This document shows positions 28,401 through 37,513 of a stretch of DNA of 64,000 nucleotides, in pieces. The DNA lies in NCBI RefSeq assembly GCF_002101395.1, contig NZ_CP019706.1, positions 2,728,001 to 2,792,000 on the forward strand. Direction: 5' to 3'. Both the position numbers and the translations under genes were made by a program. Position 1 is the stretch's first letter; every line of letters starts with the position of its first letter. A model generated the notes under the pieces. It was not told where the DNA came from. It worked only from the letters and a program-made list of their open reading frames with translations, and made no database searches. The DNA comes from Pantoea alhagi. Lineage in GTDB: Bacteria; Pseudomonadota; Gammaproteobacteria; Enterobacterales; Enterobacteriaceae.

Positions 28401-28513
28401 CCTGGTTTGTTCCCTGGTTGCAGGCCTGTTTTCTTTTATAACCAGAGAAAGGCATGTTGAACCGCTGTCGTTGCGCTATCATCAATGAACTAATTTAGGG
28501 ATTGGGTTATTAA

Positions 28514-29575
28514 ATGCCTTACTGGATGAAATCGCTGTTGTTGCCTTTCCTTTTCATTGCCAGCGTGCAGGCGGCTCCGTTACAGAAAATATTTACCGAC
28601 TGGCAGATTACCTGTAATAACCTTAATTATTGTGTGGCACGAAATATCACCGGCGAAAATGGACTGGTAATGACGCTCTCTCGCTATGCCGGCGTTAATG
28701 ATCGTCCTTTGTTGCGTATTGACTATGGCAATCGTTATACCGGTGATTTAAAGGGCGCGGCGTTGCAGGATAACCTGCTGCTCGATCAGAAGCGTCTGCG
28801 CCCCGACTTTAAACACTGGACAGTGGAACCGCATCACCTGGTGACCAGCCATCCCATCGCTATCGATGAGTTCCTCACGCAAATCATGGATGCTGATAAT
28901 ATCCAGCTTACATGGCGACCCCAGTCCACCATTTCACTGCATGGGCTTAAGGCGGCGCTGCTGCTAATGGATGATGTCCAGGGGCGCGTCGGTAGCCTGA
29001 GCGCCTGGGTAAAGCGCGGCAGCCGCAGCGTGTGGGATGTGCCGCCGGAACCGACAGCGCCAGTAATGCGTCTTTCGGAGCGTTCCGCGACGCCCTTAAC
29101 GCGTGAAGAAACCACTGGGCTGATCGATTACGGCACCTGGCGTGTAAGCGCCGATGAGTGTTCGCTGGACCCGATGCGCCGTGAAGTCAGCGTAGCCCCA
29201 CTAACTGACAGCAAGGCTCTGCTGCTGGTGAGCTGTGAAATGGGAGCATACAACATGATTGATTTGGCCTTTGAAGTCACCCGCACCCAGCCCTGGCTAT
29301 CACGTCGCCTGACACTGTCGTTGCCTTTTGCACCGCCGGGCCGCAATGACAGGCTGCTGGAGATAATTAATGCAGAGTATGATGCGGCTAATGCACAACT
29401 CTTTACCTATGCAAAAGGGCGCGGGCTGGGCGATTGCGGTATCGCCACCCGCTGGCAGTTTAACGGTCAGGAGTTTGTGCTGGCGGAGTATGCCGAAGAG
29501 GGAACCTGTGACGCCTGGCATGGCAGTGACGAATGGCCCACCCTGTGGGTGAGCCAGCGTCCATCACAGCCCTGA
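28514..29575 (+). CDS. ypfG: YpfG, periplasmic DUF1176 protein
   Basis: 353 residues with a signal peptide (about 1-20, MPYWMKSLLLPFLFIASVQA). DUF1176 features: the opening FTDWQITCNNLNYCVARN, the paired cysteines C36/C41-like, SLHGLKAALLLMDD, CSLDPMRREV, SCEMGAYNMIDLA and GRGLGDCGI...CDAWHG..WPTLW, all tracking E. coli YpfG. Role unknown; the cysteine pairs suggest disulfides in the periplasm. Position beside nudK and tktB matches E. coli. Confidence 0.9.
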   Translation: MPYWMKSLLLPFLFIASVQAAPLQKIFTDWQITCNNLNYCVARNITGENGLVMTLSRYAGVNDRPLLRIDYGNRYTGDLKGAALQDNLLLDQKRLRPDFKHWTVEPHHLVTSHPIAIDEFLTQIMDADNIQLTWRPQSTISLHGLKAALLLMDDVQGRVGSLSAWVKRGSRSVWDVPPEPTAPVMRLSERSATPLTREETTGLIDYGTWRVSADECSLDPMRREVSVAPLTDSKALLLVSCEMGAYNMIDLAFEVTRTQPWLSRRLTLSLPFAPPGRNDRLLEIINAEYDAANAQLFTYAKGRGLGDCGIATRWQFNGQEFVLAEYAEEGTCDAWHGSDEWPTLWVSQRPSQP

Positions 29576-29602
29576 GCGACGGCGCTGTTATCCGCCGCCA
29601 GC

Positions 29603-30784
29603 TTAACGAATTTCCTGTACCCGAATTGGGGAGCCTTGCTGGTTGCCTGCCAGTTCAGTCAATAAATCATTTACCCCATCGCTCATGGCGCGGAAACGCG
29701 TCAAACTGGTACGGGTCACTACCACAAATACGCCAACATTGTACTGCGGGATCATCGCCATATAGGTGATAAAACCGCCGCCGCCGCCGGTTTTTTGCAT
29801 AATGGCGGGATGACCATTTTCAGGTGCCATATAGACCCAGCCCATACCCAGCGCCGCAGCTTTGCCTGGCACATCCATACCTTCTACTTTGGTCAACTGG
29901 CTGCGCTGATAGATCAGCGTTTGCAGACGATCGATTTGCGGCGTGCGCGTATTGATATCGGAGTTCAAAAATTGCTGCATCCAGCGGCCCATATCCTCCG
30001 GCGTTGAATAGACACCGCCGCTGCCAATGGCTGCCAGCGTATTGATGCAGGGGCTGGCACCGCGCTCCGGCACCATCAGGCGTTTGCACTGGTCTGGTGA
30101 AGGCGTGAACGTGGTGTCTTTCATGCCCAATGGTCGGGTAATCAACTGACGAAACAGTGCCGGATAAGGCGTACCTGCCGCGCGGGAGAGCGCATCCGCC
30201 AGTAAATCATAAGCGATGTTAGAGTAAGCGGCGCGTACGCCTGGCGGTGTATTCAGCTGTGCCTGCCGTAGCCAGCTCCAGCGATCGGCTTTTGTCGGCC
30301 AGACAAATACCGGGCGTCCCGCTTTGCCGCCGGGCTGTTCACGCGGCAGCCCGCTGGTATGGGTAGCAAGATGGATCAGACGCATCGGCTGTCCGGCATA
30401 GTCAGGCACGCGCGAGCCGGGCGGTGCATACTTAGCCAAAGGATCGTCAAGCCTAACCTGTCCCCGTTCCGCCATTTTAAGCATCACTTCGCTGGTCATC
30501 AGTTTGCTTATTGAGGCGATACGGATTAACGAATCTTTTTGCGGGCGCGTCTCATTGCCGGGGCGGGTCTCGCCGAAGCTGGCAAAAACTCGCTGATTAC
30601 CATCAATAGCGACCAGTGCCATGCCGGTAGCGGCGCTGCCATAAAAAATATGCTCAGCATAACGATCGACAATTTGTGAAGCCAGAAGCGGATCGGACGA
30701 AGGCTGCGCCTGGCCGCGCAGCGGCAGCGTGGCAAACAGTGCAGCCAGCAAATAAAAACGAGTTTTCAACGGAGACAGATCCAT
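29603..30784 (-). CDS. ampH: AmpH, penicillin-binding DD-carboxypeptidase/endopeptidase
   Basis: About 393 residues, class C beta-lactamase-like fold. Signal peptide around residues 6-27. SxxK motif S91-I-S-K94, the YSN motif in AAYSNIAYD, and KTG in QKTGGGGGF. Long identity to E. coli AmpH (TPSPDQC, AERGASPC..NTLAAIGSGGVYSTP). AmpH trims and recycles peptidoglycan peptides and only weakly hydrolyses beta-lactams, so this is not evidence of resistance. Start is uncertain: TTG 30787 or ATG 30784, neither with a strong ribosome binding site. In E. coli ampH is elsewhere (near sbmA); here it converges with ypfG. Confidence 0.9.
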   Translation of the reverse strand: MDLSPLKTRFYLLAALFATLPLRGQAQPSSDPLLASQIVDRYAEHIFYGSAATGMALVAIDGNQRVFASFGETRPGNETRPQKDSLIRIASISKLMTSEVMLKMAERGQVRLDDPLAKYAPPGSRVPDYAGQPMRLIHLATHTSGLPREQPGGKAGRPVFVWPTKADRWSWLRQAQLNTPPGVRAAYSNIAYDLLADALSRAAGTPYPALFRQLITRPLGMKDTTFTPSPDQCKRLMVPERGASPCINTLAAIGSGGVYSTPEDMGRWMQQFLNSDINTRTPQIDRLQTLIYQRSQLTKVEGMDVPGKAAALGMGWVYMAPENGHPAIMQKTGGGGGFITYMAMIPQYNVGVFVVVTRTSLTRFRAMSDGVNDLLTELAGNQQGSPIRVQEIR

Positions 30785-31111
30785 CAAGGTTTAGCGGAAG
30801 GTAAATGATATTACCCTGAATAATTCGGGTTGCAGCAAGGCGGCGACACAGTGAATCCGGGTGTTTACATCAGTAAATGACCGGGGGAGTGAAGAAAGCC
30901 AGCGCATCTGCAACCTGAAATATGACGGGTATAGTAATCGTTTTCTCAATAACGGAAAGGGGGGAGCCGAAGAATTTTTTCCTCTCCGCGAAGCGCCATG
31001 AGCGTGGCGATAGCAACGGGAGTGCAGGCAACAGGGAGCTTTGCAACCAGGAGAGCCCTGGCTGCATCCGCATTAACGGCTTCATGCAGTCGCGTCGTTG
31101 TTTTTGAACCG
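30785..31111. other. Gap containing a palindromic repeat
   Basis: 327 bp between ampH and the DUF943 gene. Most is a 125-bp palindromic repeat (30809-30933). The rest (30934-31111) carries short open frames with no recognisable product. Confidence 0.4.
30809..30933. repeat. Dispersed intergenic palindromic element
   Basis: Terminal inverted repeats of about 25 bp with mismatches: GGTTGCAG (30828-30835) matches CTGCAACC (30908-30915), and the outer parts (TATTACCCTGA.. and ..TATGACGGGTATA) also pair roughly. The core has TTTACATCAGTAAA and CCGGG.. / ..CCGGGGG. From memory, very similar sequences are scattered through Serratia, Erwinia, Pectobacterium and Photorhabdus genomes as intergenic repeats. 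Confidence 0.65.
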
Positions 31112-31522
31112 TTAATAGAAACGGCGGAAGATGCTTTCCGTTGTGTACTCGGTATGGCCGTCTCGATAGCGCCAGATTATCAGCGGACGATTTTCTTTAG
31201 AAATGCAGCTCTCTTCGGTGGCCATATCTTTAAAGCACAGCAGGTCGCTGTCCTGATCGGTACCAGAGTCTTTTTTATAACAGGTATTGTAAATAAAAAC
31301 TGAATAATTGTTTTCCTGGATGTTAAGTTTGCTAAATACTCCAGATTGGTTTCTCTGCCACCAACTTATTTTTCCCTGTTTAGTCCATGGGAAATGTTGC
31401 ACGACTAATACTATGATATTTTCAGAAACTTGATGAATGCCAATGATCCTTGTTGGGTGGCAGATACGGTAGCCAGTAATGACAAAAGAAAAAATCACTA
31501 CAAGAATAAGTATTTTTTTCAT
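31112..31522 (-). CDS. DUF943 small membrane protein (copy A)
   Basis: 136 residues: one N-terminal membrane span (about 4-20) then a soluble domain with ISWWQRN, YKKDSGTDQDSDLLCFKDM and ENRPLIIWRYRDGHTEYTT. The DUF943 family is enterobacterial and of unknown function. The start overlaps the stop of the upstream DUF3289 gene by 4 bp (31519-31522), implying coupled translation. Together with its paralogue at 32917-33348 it follows a DUF3289 gene. The arrangement suggests an immunity or partner protein acting at the inner membrane or periplasm; that is inference. Confidence 0.8.
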   Translation of the reverse strand: MKKILILVVIFSFVITGYRICHPTRIIGIHQVSENIIVLVVQHFPWTKQGKISWWQRNQSGVFSKLNIQENNYSVFIYNTCYKKDSGTDQDSDLLCFKDMATEESCISKENRPLIIWRYRDGHTEYTTESIFRRFY

Positions 31523-32298
31523 TTTTTAAAGCTGCCCTGTATTTTCACGATGGAGTTAATTTCGGTAAAGAATGGATGAAAGCCATACCCCTCCCATCGT
31601 TGTAATACAAACCAAATGCGAAATATACGAAAGTTACGGTAGAAAGCATTGCTTATGTCTGTAGTATCTAAGCCAAAATGATCCTGAAATTTAAAGCGTA
31701 TTTTAACAGAGTAGCTGCTGTTTTTTATTGCGAAAGAGTCAAGGAAAATATGCGTTGCCCATATGTCATGAACGGTAATTCCCAGGCTGTTAAATCTATC
31801 CAGAGTATTATTGAATTTTGGCAGTCGGATCTGATTTATTAGCTTCAATAGTTTATCAAAGTCAATCTTAATTTTACCATCTTTCGATACGTTGCTACAT
31901 TTTTTGAATATAGTATTAATTAATTCAACGGCTTGCTTCATAGAACTATGTTCCGCCATCGCCTGATCCAATAGCGGATCACTGAAAACCGCGCCGTTGC
32001 CATACTGCATATGCGTAATCATGGTTCGCGCCAGGCTTTTATAATCACCATAAAATGAAAACATATCTGACAGATCGCGAAACTCATCAAACAGAATGCG
32101 GGCGCTTTCTTCACGGTTGGGGTGGGTAAAAGGATCGATGTGCGTGGAGATATCGCGCAGATGATATTGCTGGCGCATCACCTCAGCGGAGAGGTCGCCA
32201 TACAGCATATCAGGTGCACCGTAATCATCCATTTTATGTTGGGTGGCAAAAAGCAGGCAGGGCAGTTTTATAGCTGGTGATAATAAATTATCTGTCAT
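31519..32298 (-). CDS. DUF3289 protein, candidate type VI effector (copy A)
   Basis: 259 residues. Residues about 1-120 (SPAIKLPCLLFATQHKMDDY, YHLRDISTHIDPFTHPNRE, MITHMQYGNGAVFSDPLLDQ) are nearly identical to the second copy. After AEHSSM the sequences diverge. A shared C-terminal region returns at GITVHDIWATHIFLDS, FQDHFGLDTTDI and FRIFRIWFVLQ. DUF3289 proteins are, as I recall, found with hcp or vgrG genes; no enzymatic activity is known to me. AAGGAA precedes ATG 32298; the longer frame from 32424 runs into hcp. It lies 67 bp after hcp on the same strand and overlaps the DUF943 gene. Confidence 0.82.
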   Translation of the reverse strand: MTDNLLSPAIKLPCLLFATQHKMDDYGAPDMLYGDLSAEVMRQQYHLRDISTHIDPFTHPNREESARILFDEFRDLSDMFSFYGDYKSLARTMITHMQYGNGAVFSDPLLDQAMAEHSSMKQAVELINTIFKKCSNVSKDGKIKIDFDKLLKLINQIRLPKFNNTLDRFNSLGITVHDIWATHIFLDSFAIKNSSYSVKIRFKFQDHFGLDTTDISNAFYRNFRIFRIWFVLQRWEGYGFHPFFTEINSIVKIQGSFKK

Positions 32299-32365
32299 TG
32301 CTAAGTTCCTTTTAACAACCTTACTGAACAAGCCGCCGCAAAAAGGCGGCGGCAGATAATTAACG

Positions 32366-32848
32366 TTACATTTCTTTATTTTCTTTGATATTCCAGCCGG
32401 CCGCGATTTCTGCGCCCCTGCCACCTTTTTGCGTTTGTTCCCAGTACTGCTGGCGCACCCTAGCTGCCTGGAAACTATAGGTCATGCCAACCTGTTCATT
32501 GCCGCTGATGCCGTTATAACTGAGATTAGTTAACAGCACTTCCTCCAGCGTAATCCGCATATATTCAATCTGCGGATCGCCGGCCTTGCAGGCAGAAAGT
32601 TCCACCTTATTAATATGTCTGCCGTTGGAAAGGTAGCGTAAAATCGCTGGCGTCGACCGATCAATTAACGCATTAGCCGTGAGGTCGCGCCAGGTAACCT
32701 TGCCTGCACCACCCCCTCCACCCGTTTGCATATTGCCCGGCTGGCTGGCACCCCAGTTGAAACCAGAGAGCGTGATCCAGCCTTTATGACGGGCATCCTT
32801 TGCTTCTCCCTCTATACCCTCGATTTTTAAAAAAAGATCGATGCTCAT
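32366..32848 (-). CDS. hcp: Hcp-family type VI secretion tube protein
   Basis: 160 residues, Hcp1/EvpC type: starts MSIDLFLKIEGIEGEAKD, has KGWITLSGFNWGASQPG, VELSACKAGDP, and YMRITLEEVLLTNLSYNG. Hcp hexamers stack into the secreted inner tube and can carry small effectors in the lumen. No tssB, tssC, vgrG, clpV or tssJKLM gene is in the window, so this is an orphan hcp that would depend on a main cluster elsewhere. Flanked on both sides by DUF3289-DUF943 pairs. C-terminal tail GGRGAEIAAGWNIKENKEM is short and is not a fused effector domain. Confidence 0.9.
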   Translation of the reverse strand: MSIDLFLKIEGIEGEAKDARHKGWITLSGFNWGASQPGNMQTGGGGGAGKVTWRDLTANALIDRSTPAILRYLSNGRHINKVELSACKAGDPQIEYMRITLEEVLLTNLSYNGISGNEQVGMTYSFQAARVRQQYWEQTQKGGRGAEIAAGWNIKENKEM

Positions 32849-32916
32849 CCTTTACTCCTGTTACGTTGATTAATCATGGCGAACTGCGTCCGGCAGTTCT
32901 CTTACTTGTATGCTCG

Positions 32917-33348
32917 TTAAAAATGCCGAAGAAAGCGCTGAAAAACGTTTTCAGTTACATACTCGGTATGTCCATTGGGGTGGCGCCATATCAGTAGTGG
33001 ACGATTATCCTTAGATATACAGTTCGCTTCGTCAGGCATGTCTTTAAAGCAAAGCAAGTCGCTATCCTGATCGGTGCCGGAATCTTTTTTATATTCAGCT
33101 TCAAAGAATACAATTCTGTGGTTTTCCGGAGAGTTAATAAATGGAAACTCTTTACTAAGCTGATTATGATTTTTCCTCCACCAGGAAATTTTCCCGGCTC
33201 TTGTTATAGGGAAATTTTTTACAATAACAACGGTTGAGGTTTTTCCTGGCTTATGAATGCCAATAATTTCTGCGGGCAATAGTATTTGATATGTCAAAAA
33301 TAATAGGGCCGCTACTATAGTAAAAATAAAAATTTTATATCTTATCAT
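32917..33348 (-). CDS. DUF943 small membrane protein (copy B)
   Basis: 143 residues: membrane span about 5-22, then IIGIHKPGKTSTVVIVKNFPI, GKISWWRKN and the conserved stretch YKKDSGTDQDSDLLCFKDM and DNRPLLIWRHPNGHTEYVT. Paralogue of the 31112-31522 gene; the C-terminal halves are close and the middle differs. It overlaps the stop of its DUF3289 gene by 14 bp. Ribosome binding site is weak, which fits translational coupling to the upstream gene. Function unknown. Confidence 0.8.
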   Translation of the reverse strand: MIRYKIFIFTIVAALLFLTYQILLPAEIIGIHKPGKTSTVVIVKNFPITRAGKISWWRKNHNQLSKEFPFINSPENHRIVFFEAEYKKDSGTDQDSDLLCFKDMPDEANCISKDNRPLLIWRHPNGHTEYVTENVFQRFLRHF

Positions 33349-34120
33349 AGGGGCCTACTCGTATTTCTTTCGTTAAAAAAATGTCGCTAATGAATGGTTT
33401 AAAAGAGTTATTGTTTACGTGTTGAAGATAGAACCATATCCTGAAAATACGAAACTGCCGATAAAAATTATTGCTTATATCTTCTGTATCCAAACCAAAG
33501 TGATCCTGAATATGGTATTTTATCACCACAGTGAAAAAGTCATTTTTAATTAATAAACTTTCCAGGGTAATATGAGTTGCCCAGGTATCATGTATTGTGA
33601 TCCCTAAACCGTTAAACCGGTCGGTAAAATTGTCAAATCTGGGTAAATAACTTTCCCCTATCGAATCTGTTAAATCCTGAATAGCAGACTCAGGAAATGT
33701 TTTTGTTTCCCAGTCAATATAGGTTTGAATATTTTTTAAGATAGCATCAAGAGAGCTTTGCATAGAACTATGTTCCGCCATCGCCTGATCCAGCAGCGGA
33801 TCACTGAAAACCGCGCCGTTGCCATACTGCATATGCGTAATCATGGTTCGCGCCAGGCTTTTATAATCACCATAAAATGAGAACATATCTGACAGATCGC
33901 GAAACTCATCAAACAGAATGCGGGCGCACTCTTCACGGTTAGGGTGGGTAAAGGGATCGATGCGCGTGGAGATATCGCGCAGATGATATTGCTGGCGCAG
34001 TACCTCAGCGGAAAGATTGCCATACAGCATATCGGGCGCACCGTAATCGTCCATTTTATGCTGGGTGGCAAAAAGCAGGCAGGGCAGTTTTATGGCTGGA
34101 AATATCATGCTCTCGGCCAT
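33335..34120 (-). CDS. DUF3289 protein, candidate type VI effector (copy B)
   Basis: 261 residues, first gene of the five-gene minus-strand operon. Shares residues about 1-122 with copy A almost exactly, also at DNA level (33761-34100 against 31939-32276), then switches to unrelated sequence (MQSSLDAILKNIQTYIDWETK), then resumes the family C-terminal part (GITIHDTWATHITLES, IQDHFGLDTEDI, FRIFRIWFYLQ). AAGGAGC precedes ATG 34120. The frame from 34171 lacks support. Role inferred from neighbours only. Confidence 0.82.
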   Translation of the reverse strand: MAESMIFPAIKLPCLLFATQHKMDDYGAPDMLYGNLSAEVLRQQYHLRDISTRIDPFTHPNREECARILFDEFRDLSDMFSFYGDYKSLARTMITHMQYGNGAVFSDPLLDQAMAEHSSMQSSLDAILKNIQTYIDWETKTFPESAIQDLTDSIGESYLPRFDNFTDRFNGLGITIHDTWATHITLESLLIKNDFFTVVIKYHIQDHFGLDTEDISNNFYRQFRIFRIWFYLQHVNNNSFKPFISDIFLTKEIRVGPYDKI

Positions 34121-34438
34121 CGCTAAGCTCCTTCTAATTATGAACCTTAGCGGGCAGGGTAGTGCAGTCATAAAAATTAAAGAAGATGAAATAAAGAAAT
34201 CTGTGAGGTGCGCTGGGTTATTTGAATGATCCGAAAGCCAGAGGTGATATTAATAGTAAAGCAATTAACGCGTTATAATTAAATGCTCAATTTATTGTTT
34301 CAGAGGTCTTTTATTCTGTGTATCGCTATTATTAATAGCCCAATGCGGTGGTGCATAAATAATGTTATTAACTTATCTGAAGCGCGCATCAGGAAAGAGC
34401 TGGCCGGAGGTTCTCATTCTCAGGAAAATTACATGCAT
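34121..34438. other. Promoter region of the hcp/DUF3289 operon
   Basis: About 318 bp of AT-rich DNA upstream of the DUF3289 copy B gene and downstream of tktB. No convincing gene or operator was seen; short open frames at 34283-34474 look accidental. Confidence 0.4.
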
Positions 34439-34468
34439 AAAAAAGCACGCCCAATGGCGTGCTTTTTT
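34439..34468. terminator. tktB terminator
   Basis: AAAAAAGCACGCC (34439-34451), loop CAAT, GGCGTGCTTTTTT (34456-34468). Perfect 13-bp stem with A- and T-runs on both sides, working in either direction; 14 bp past the tktB stop. Confidence 0.92.
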
Positions 34469-34481
34469 CTCTAATTACCTG

Positions 34482-36482
34482 TTAATGCGGTTTCAACAGC
34501 GCTTCGGCATGGCTTACGATGTTTTCCACGGTAAAGCCAAACTCGGCAAACAGTTTATCTGCCGGAGCGGATTCACCGAACGTCGTCATGCCGACAATGG
34601 CGCCGTTCAGGCCGACATATTTGTACCAGTAGTCCGCAATGCCTGCCTCTACCGCGACGCGAGCGGTAACGGTGGAAGGCAGCACCGATTCACGGTAAGC
34701 CACATCCTGTTTATCAAACAGGTCGGTTGATGGCATAGAAACCACACGTACTTTATGTCCGGCACGCGTCAATTTCTCCGCCGCGCCCAGGGTAATCTCC
34801 ACTTCGGAGCCGGTGGCTATCAGGATCACTTCTGGCGTGCCTTCGCTATCGCGCAGAATATAGCCGCCACGAGAGATATCTGCCAGCTGCTGCGGCGTGC
34901 GCTCCGGCTGCATTAGATTCTGACGCGACAGGATCAGCGCGGTCGGGCCGTTATGACGCTCAATCGCATGTTTCCACGCCACGGCAGTTTCTACCTGATC
35001 GCAAGGACGCCAGGTGCTCATATTCGGTGTCAGACGCAGGCTGGCTAACTGCTCAACCGGCTGATGGGTTGGGCCATCTTCACCCAGCCCGATAGAGTCA
35101 TGGGTGTAAACCATAATCTGGCGTGCTTTCATCAGCGCTGCCATACGTGCCGCGTTACGCGCATATTCCACAAACATCAGGAAGGTGGCGGTATAAGGTA
35201 CAAAGCCGCCATGATGCGCGATGCCGTTGGCAATCGCTGTCATGCCAAACTCACGAACGCCGTAGTGAATATAGTTACCAGCCGGATCGTCTTTAATCGA
35301 TTTCGAGCCTGACCAAATTGTCAGGTTGCTCGGTGCCAGATCCGCAGAGCCGCCAAGGAATTCCGGCAGCAGTTTACCGTAGGCTTCCAGCGCATTTTGT
35401 GATGCTTTACGGCTGGCGATTTTATTGGCATTAGCCTGCAGCTGTTCAATAAATTTCTGCGTTTCCTGCTGCCAGTTTTCCGGCATGCCACCGGTCATAC
35501 GGCGTGTATATTCTGCAGCCAACTCCGGGAAGGCGGCTTTATAAGCGGCAAATTTCTCGTTCCAGGCTTTTTCATGCTGTTCGCCTGACTGTCGGGCATC
35601 CCACTGCTGATAAATATCCTGTGGAATTTCAAACGGCGCATGGTTCCAGCCCAGCTGTTTGCGTGTCAGCGCGATCTCTTCATCGCCCAGCGGCGCGCCG
35701 TGCGCATCTTCTTTACCCGCTTTGTTCGGTGAACCGAAACCGATAATGGTACGGCAAATAATCAGAGACGGCTTATCGGTAACGCTCTGCGCCTCTTTGA
35801 TCGCTGCGGCAACCGCGTCAGGATCGTGACCATCAATGTCGCCAACCACATGCCAGTTATAGGCTTCAAAGCGTTTTGCCGTATCATCGGTAAACCAGCC
35901 TTCGGTTTCACCATCGATAGAAATGCCGTTATGGTCATAGAAACCGATCAGCTTGCCAAGGCCCAGGGTTCCCGCCAGCGAACAAACCTCATGCGAAATG
36001 CCTTCCATCAGACAGCCGTCGCCCATAAAAACCCAGGTGAAGTGATCGACAATCTCATGCTGAGGGCGGTTAAACTGCGCTGCCAGCGTGCGCTCGGCAA
36101 TCGCCAGACCTACCGCGTTAGCCAGCCCCTGGCCCAGCGGTCCGGTAGTGGTTTCCACGCCAGGCGTATACCCGATCTCCGGGTGGCCAGGGGTTTTGGA
36201 ATGCAGCTGACGGAAGTTTTTCAATTCCTCAATCGGCAGATCGTAGCCGCTCAGATGCAGCAGGCTATATAACAGCATAGAGCCGTGACCGTTAGAGAGA
36301 ATAAAACGGTCGCGGTCAGCCCAGGCGGGGTTGGTCGGATTATGCTTCAGGAAATCGCGCCACAGCACTTCGGCGATATCCGCCATGCCCATCGGCGCGC
36401 CTGGATGGCCTGATTTTGCTTTTTGTACCGCGTCCATGCTGAGCGCACGAATCGCATTCGCCAGTTCTCTACGTGAGGACAT
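34482..36482 (-). CDS. tktB: Transketolase (TktB by position)
   Basis: 666 residues (E. coli TktB 667). Thiamine-diphosphate enzyme moving two-carbon units in the non-oxidative pentose phosphate pathway. ThDP motif GDGCLMEG...[10 protein letters not shown], catalytic histidines in SNGHGS and [17 protein letters not shown] in RNAARMAAL. The TktA/TktB choice rests on synteny (talA upstream, ypfG and nudK nearby, as E. coli talA-tktB) and not on sequence. GGGAG stands 6 bp before the ATG. It follows talA by 80 bp with a hairpin between. Confidence 0.93.
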   Translation of the reverse strand: MSSRRELANAIRALSMDAVQKAKSGHPGAPMGMADIAEVLWRDFLKHNPTNPAWADRDRFILSNGHGSMLLYSLLHLSGYDLPIEELKNFRQLHSKTPGHPEIGYTPGVETTTGPLGQGLANAVGLAIAERTLAAQFNRPQHEIVDHFTWVFMGDGCLMEGISHEVCSLAGTLGLGKLIGFYDHNGISIDGETEGWFTDDTAKRFEAYNWHVVGDIDGHDPDAVAAAIKEAQSVTDKPSLIICRTIIGFGSPNKAGKEDAHGAPLGDEEIALTRKQLGWNHAPFEIPQDIYQQWDARQSGEQHEKAWNEKFAAYKAAFPELAAEYTRRMTGGMPENWQQETQKFIEQLQANANKIASRKASQNALEAYGKLLPEFLGGSADLAPSNLTIWSGSKSIKDDPAGNYIHYGVREFGMTAIANGIAHHGGFVPYTATFLMFVEYARNAARMAALMKARQIMVYTHDSIGLGEDGPTHQPVEQLASLRLTPNMSTWRPCDQVETAVAWKHAIERHNGPTALILSRQNLMQPERTPQQLADISRGGYILRDSEGTPEVILIATGSEVEITLGAAEKLTRAGHKVRVVSMPSTDLFDKQDVAYRESVLPSTVTARVAVEAGIADYWYKYVGLNGAIVGMTTFGESAPADKLFAEFGFTVENIVSHAEALLKPH

Positions 36483-36521
36483 GTTTTTCTCCCTTGAAGG
36501 AAATGTAGATGGGATGAAAAT

Positions 36522-36539
36522 GGGGCGAAAATTCGCCCC
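36522..36539 (-). terminator. Short hairpin in the talA-tktB gap
   Basis: GGGGCGAA (36522-36529) and TTCGCCCC (36532-36539) on the top strand. On the minus strand the tail is ATTTTCATCCC, so it may attenuate or process the talA-tktB transcript instead of fully ending it. Confidence 0.45.
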
Positions 36540-36562
36540 TGAATCAAATGGTTATGCAGCTA

Positions 36563-37513
36563 TTACAGCCGTGCGGCCAGCGTCTCTTCCAGCTTGATCT
36601 GGTCAGCAGCAAACTGACGGATGCCTTCAGACAGTTTTTCCACCGCCATCGGATCCTGGTTATGTTCCCAACGGAACTCTGATTCAGTAAGCGGTGACGG
36701 CTCGTGGAAGCCCTGCGTTGACGGCGTCAGCTTGCGTTCTACCGGCGCGTCGCTGGATTGCAGCTCCTGCAGCAGGTTCGGAGAAATAGTCAAACGATCG
36801 CAGCCCGCCAGCGCCAGAATCTGCTCGGTTTTACGGAAGCTTGCGCCCATGATGATAGTTTTATAACGATGCGATTTATAATACTCGTAAATCGCACGTA
36901 CCGATTTCACGCCGGGATCTTCATCCACATTGTAAGGGTCCAGCGGCTGGCGGCTGTTGTACCAGTCATAAATACGGCCCACGAACGGGGAGATCAGGAA
37001 AACGCCCGCTTCGGCACAGGCACGCGCCTGGGCAAAAGAGAACAGCAGCGTCAGGTTACAGTTGATGCCGTTTTTCTCCAGCTCTTCCGCTGCACGGATC
37101 CCTTCCCAGGTGGAAGCCAGCTTGATCAGAATGCGTGAGCGGTCGATGCCGTGATCTTCATACATTCTTACCAGCTTTTCCGCTTTGGTGACGCACATGC
37201 CACGATCGAAGGAGAGGCGCGCATCCACTTCGGTCGAAACACGGCCCGGCACGCTTTTCAAAATTTCCATGCCGAGGTTCACAGCAACTTTGTCGCTGGC
37301 GTTGATAATCTGGGTTTCTTTGCTGCCGCCCTGTTTTTTCGCGTAGTCGATCGCGTCATCAATCAGGTGTTTATAGGATTCGAGGCCAGCGGCTTTCAGG
37401 ATCAGAGACGGATTGGTGGTAGCGTCTTCAGGGTGATAATTACGAATGGATTCAATATCGCCGCTGTCCGCCACAACGGTAGTGAATTGTTTCAGTGCAT
37501 CTAGCTGATTCAT
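36563..37513 (-). CDS. talA: Transaldolase (TalA by position)
   Basis: 316 residues, class I aldolase-type transaldolase of the pentose phosphate pathway. The Schiff-base lysine is in [19 protein letters not shown] (about K132). Other marks: [56 protein letters not shown] precedes the ATG. talA naming follows synteny with tktB and maeB; by sequence alone TalB is equally possible. Divergent from maeB over a 510-bp gap. Confidence 0.93.
   Translation of the reverse strand: MNQLDALKQFTTVVADSGDIESIRNYHPEDATTNPSLILKAAGLESYKHLIDDAIDYAKKQGGSKETQIINASDKVAVNLGMEILKSVPGRVSTEVDARLSFDRGMCVTKAEKLVRMYEDHGIDRSRILIKLASTWEGIRAAEELEKNGINCNLTLLFSFAQARACAEAGVFLISPFVGRIYDWYNSRQPLDPYNVDEDPGVKSVRAIYEYYKSHRYKTIIMGASFRKTEQILALAGCDRLTISPNLLQELQSSDAPVERKLTPSTQGFHEPSPLTESEFRWEHNQDPMAVEKLSEGIRQFAADQIKLEETLAARL

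Noticed and set aside
29603..30784. AmpH read as a resistance beta-lactamase (AmpC)
   Set aside because: Sequence follows AmpH closely; no ampR neighbour. AmpH is a housekeeping peptidoglycan enzyme.
30870..31085. 71-codon frame upstream of the DUF943 gene
   Set aside because: Overlaps the palindromic repeat and has no family resemblance.
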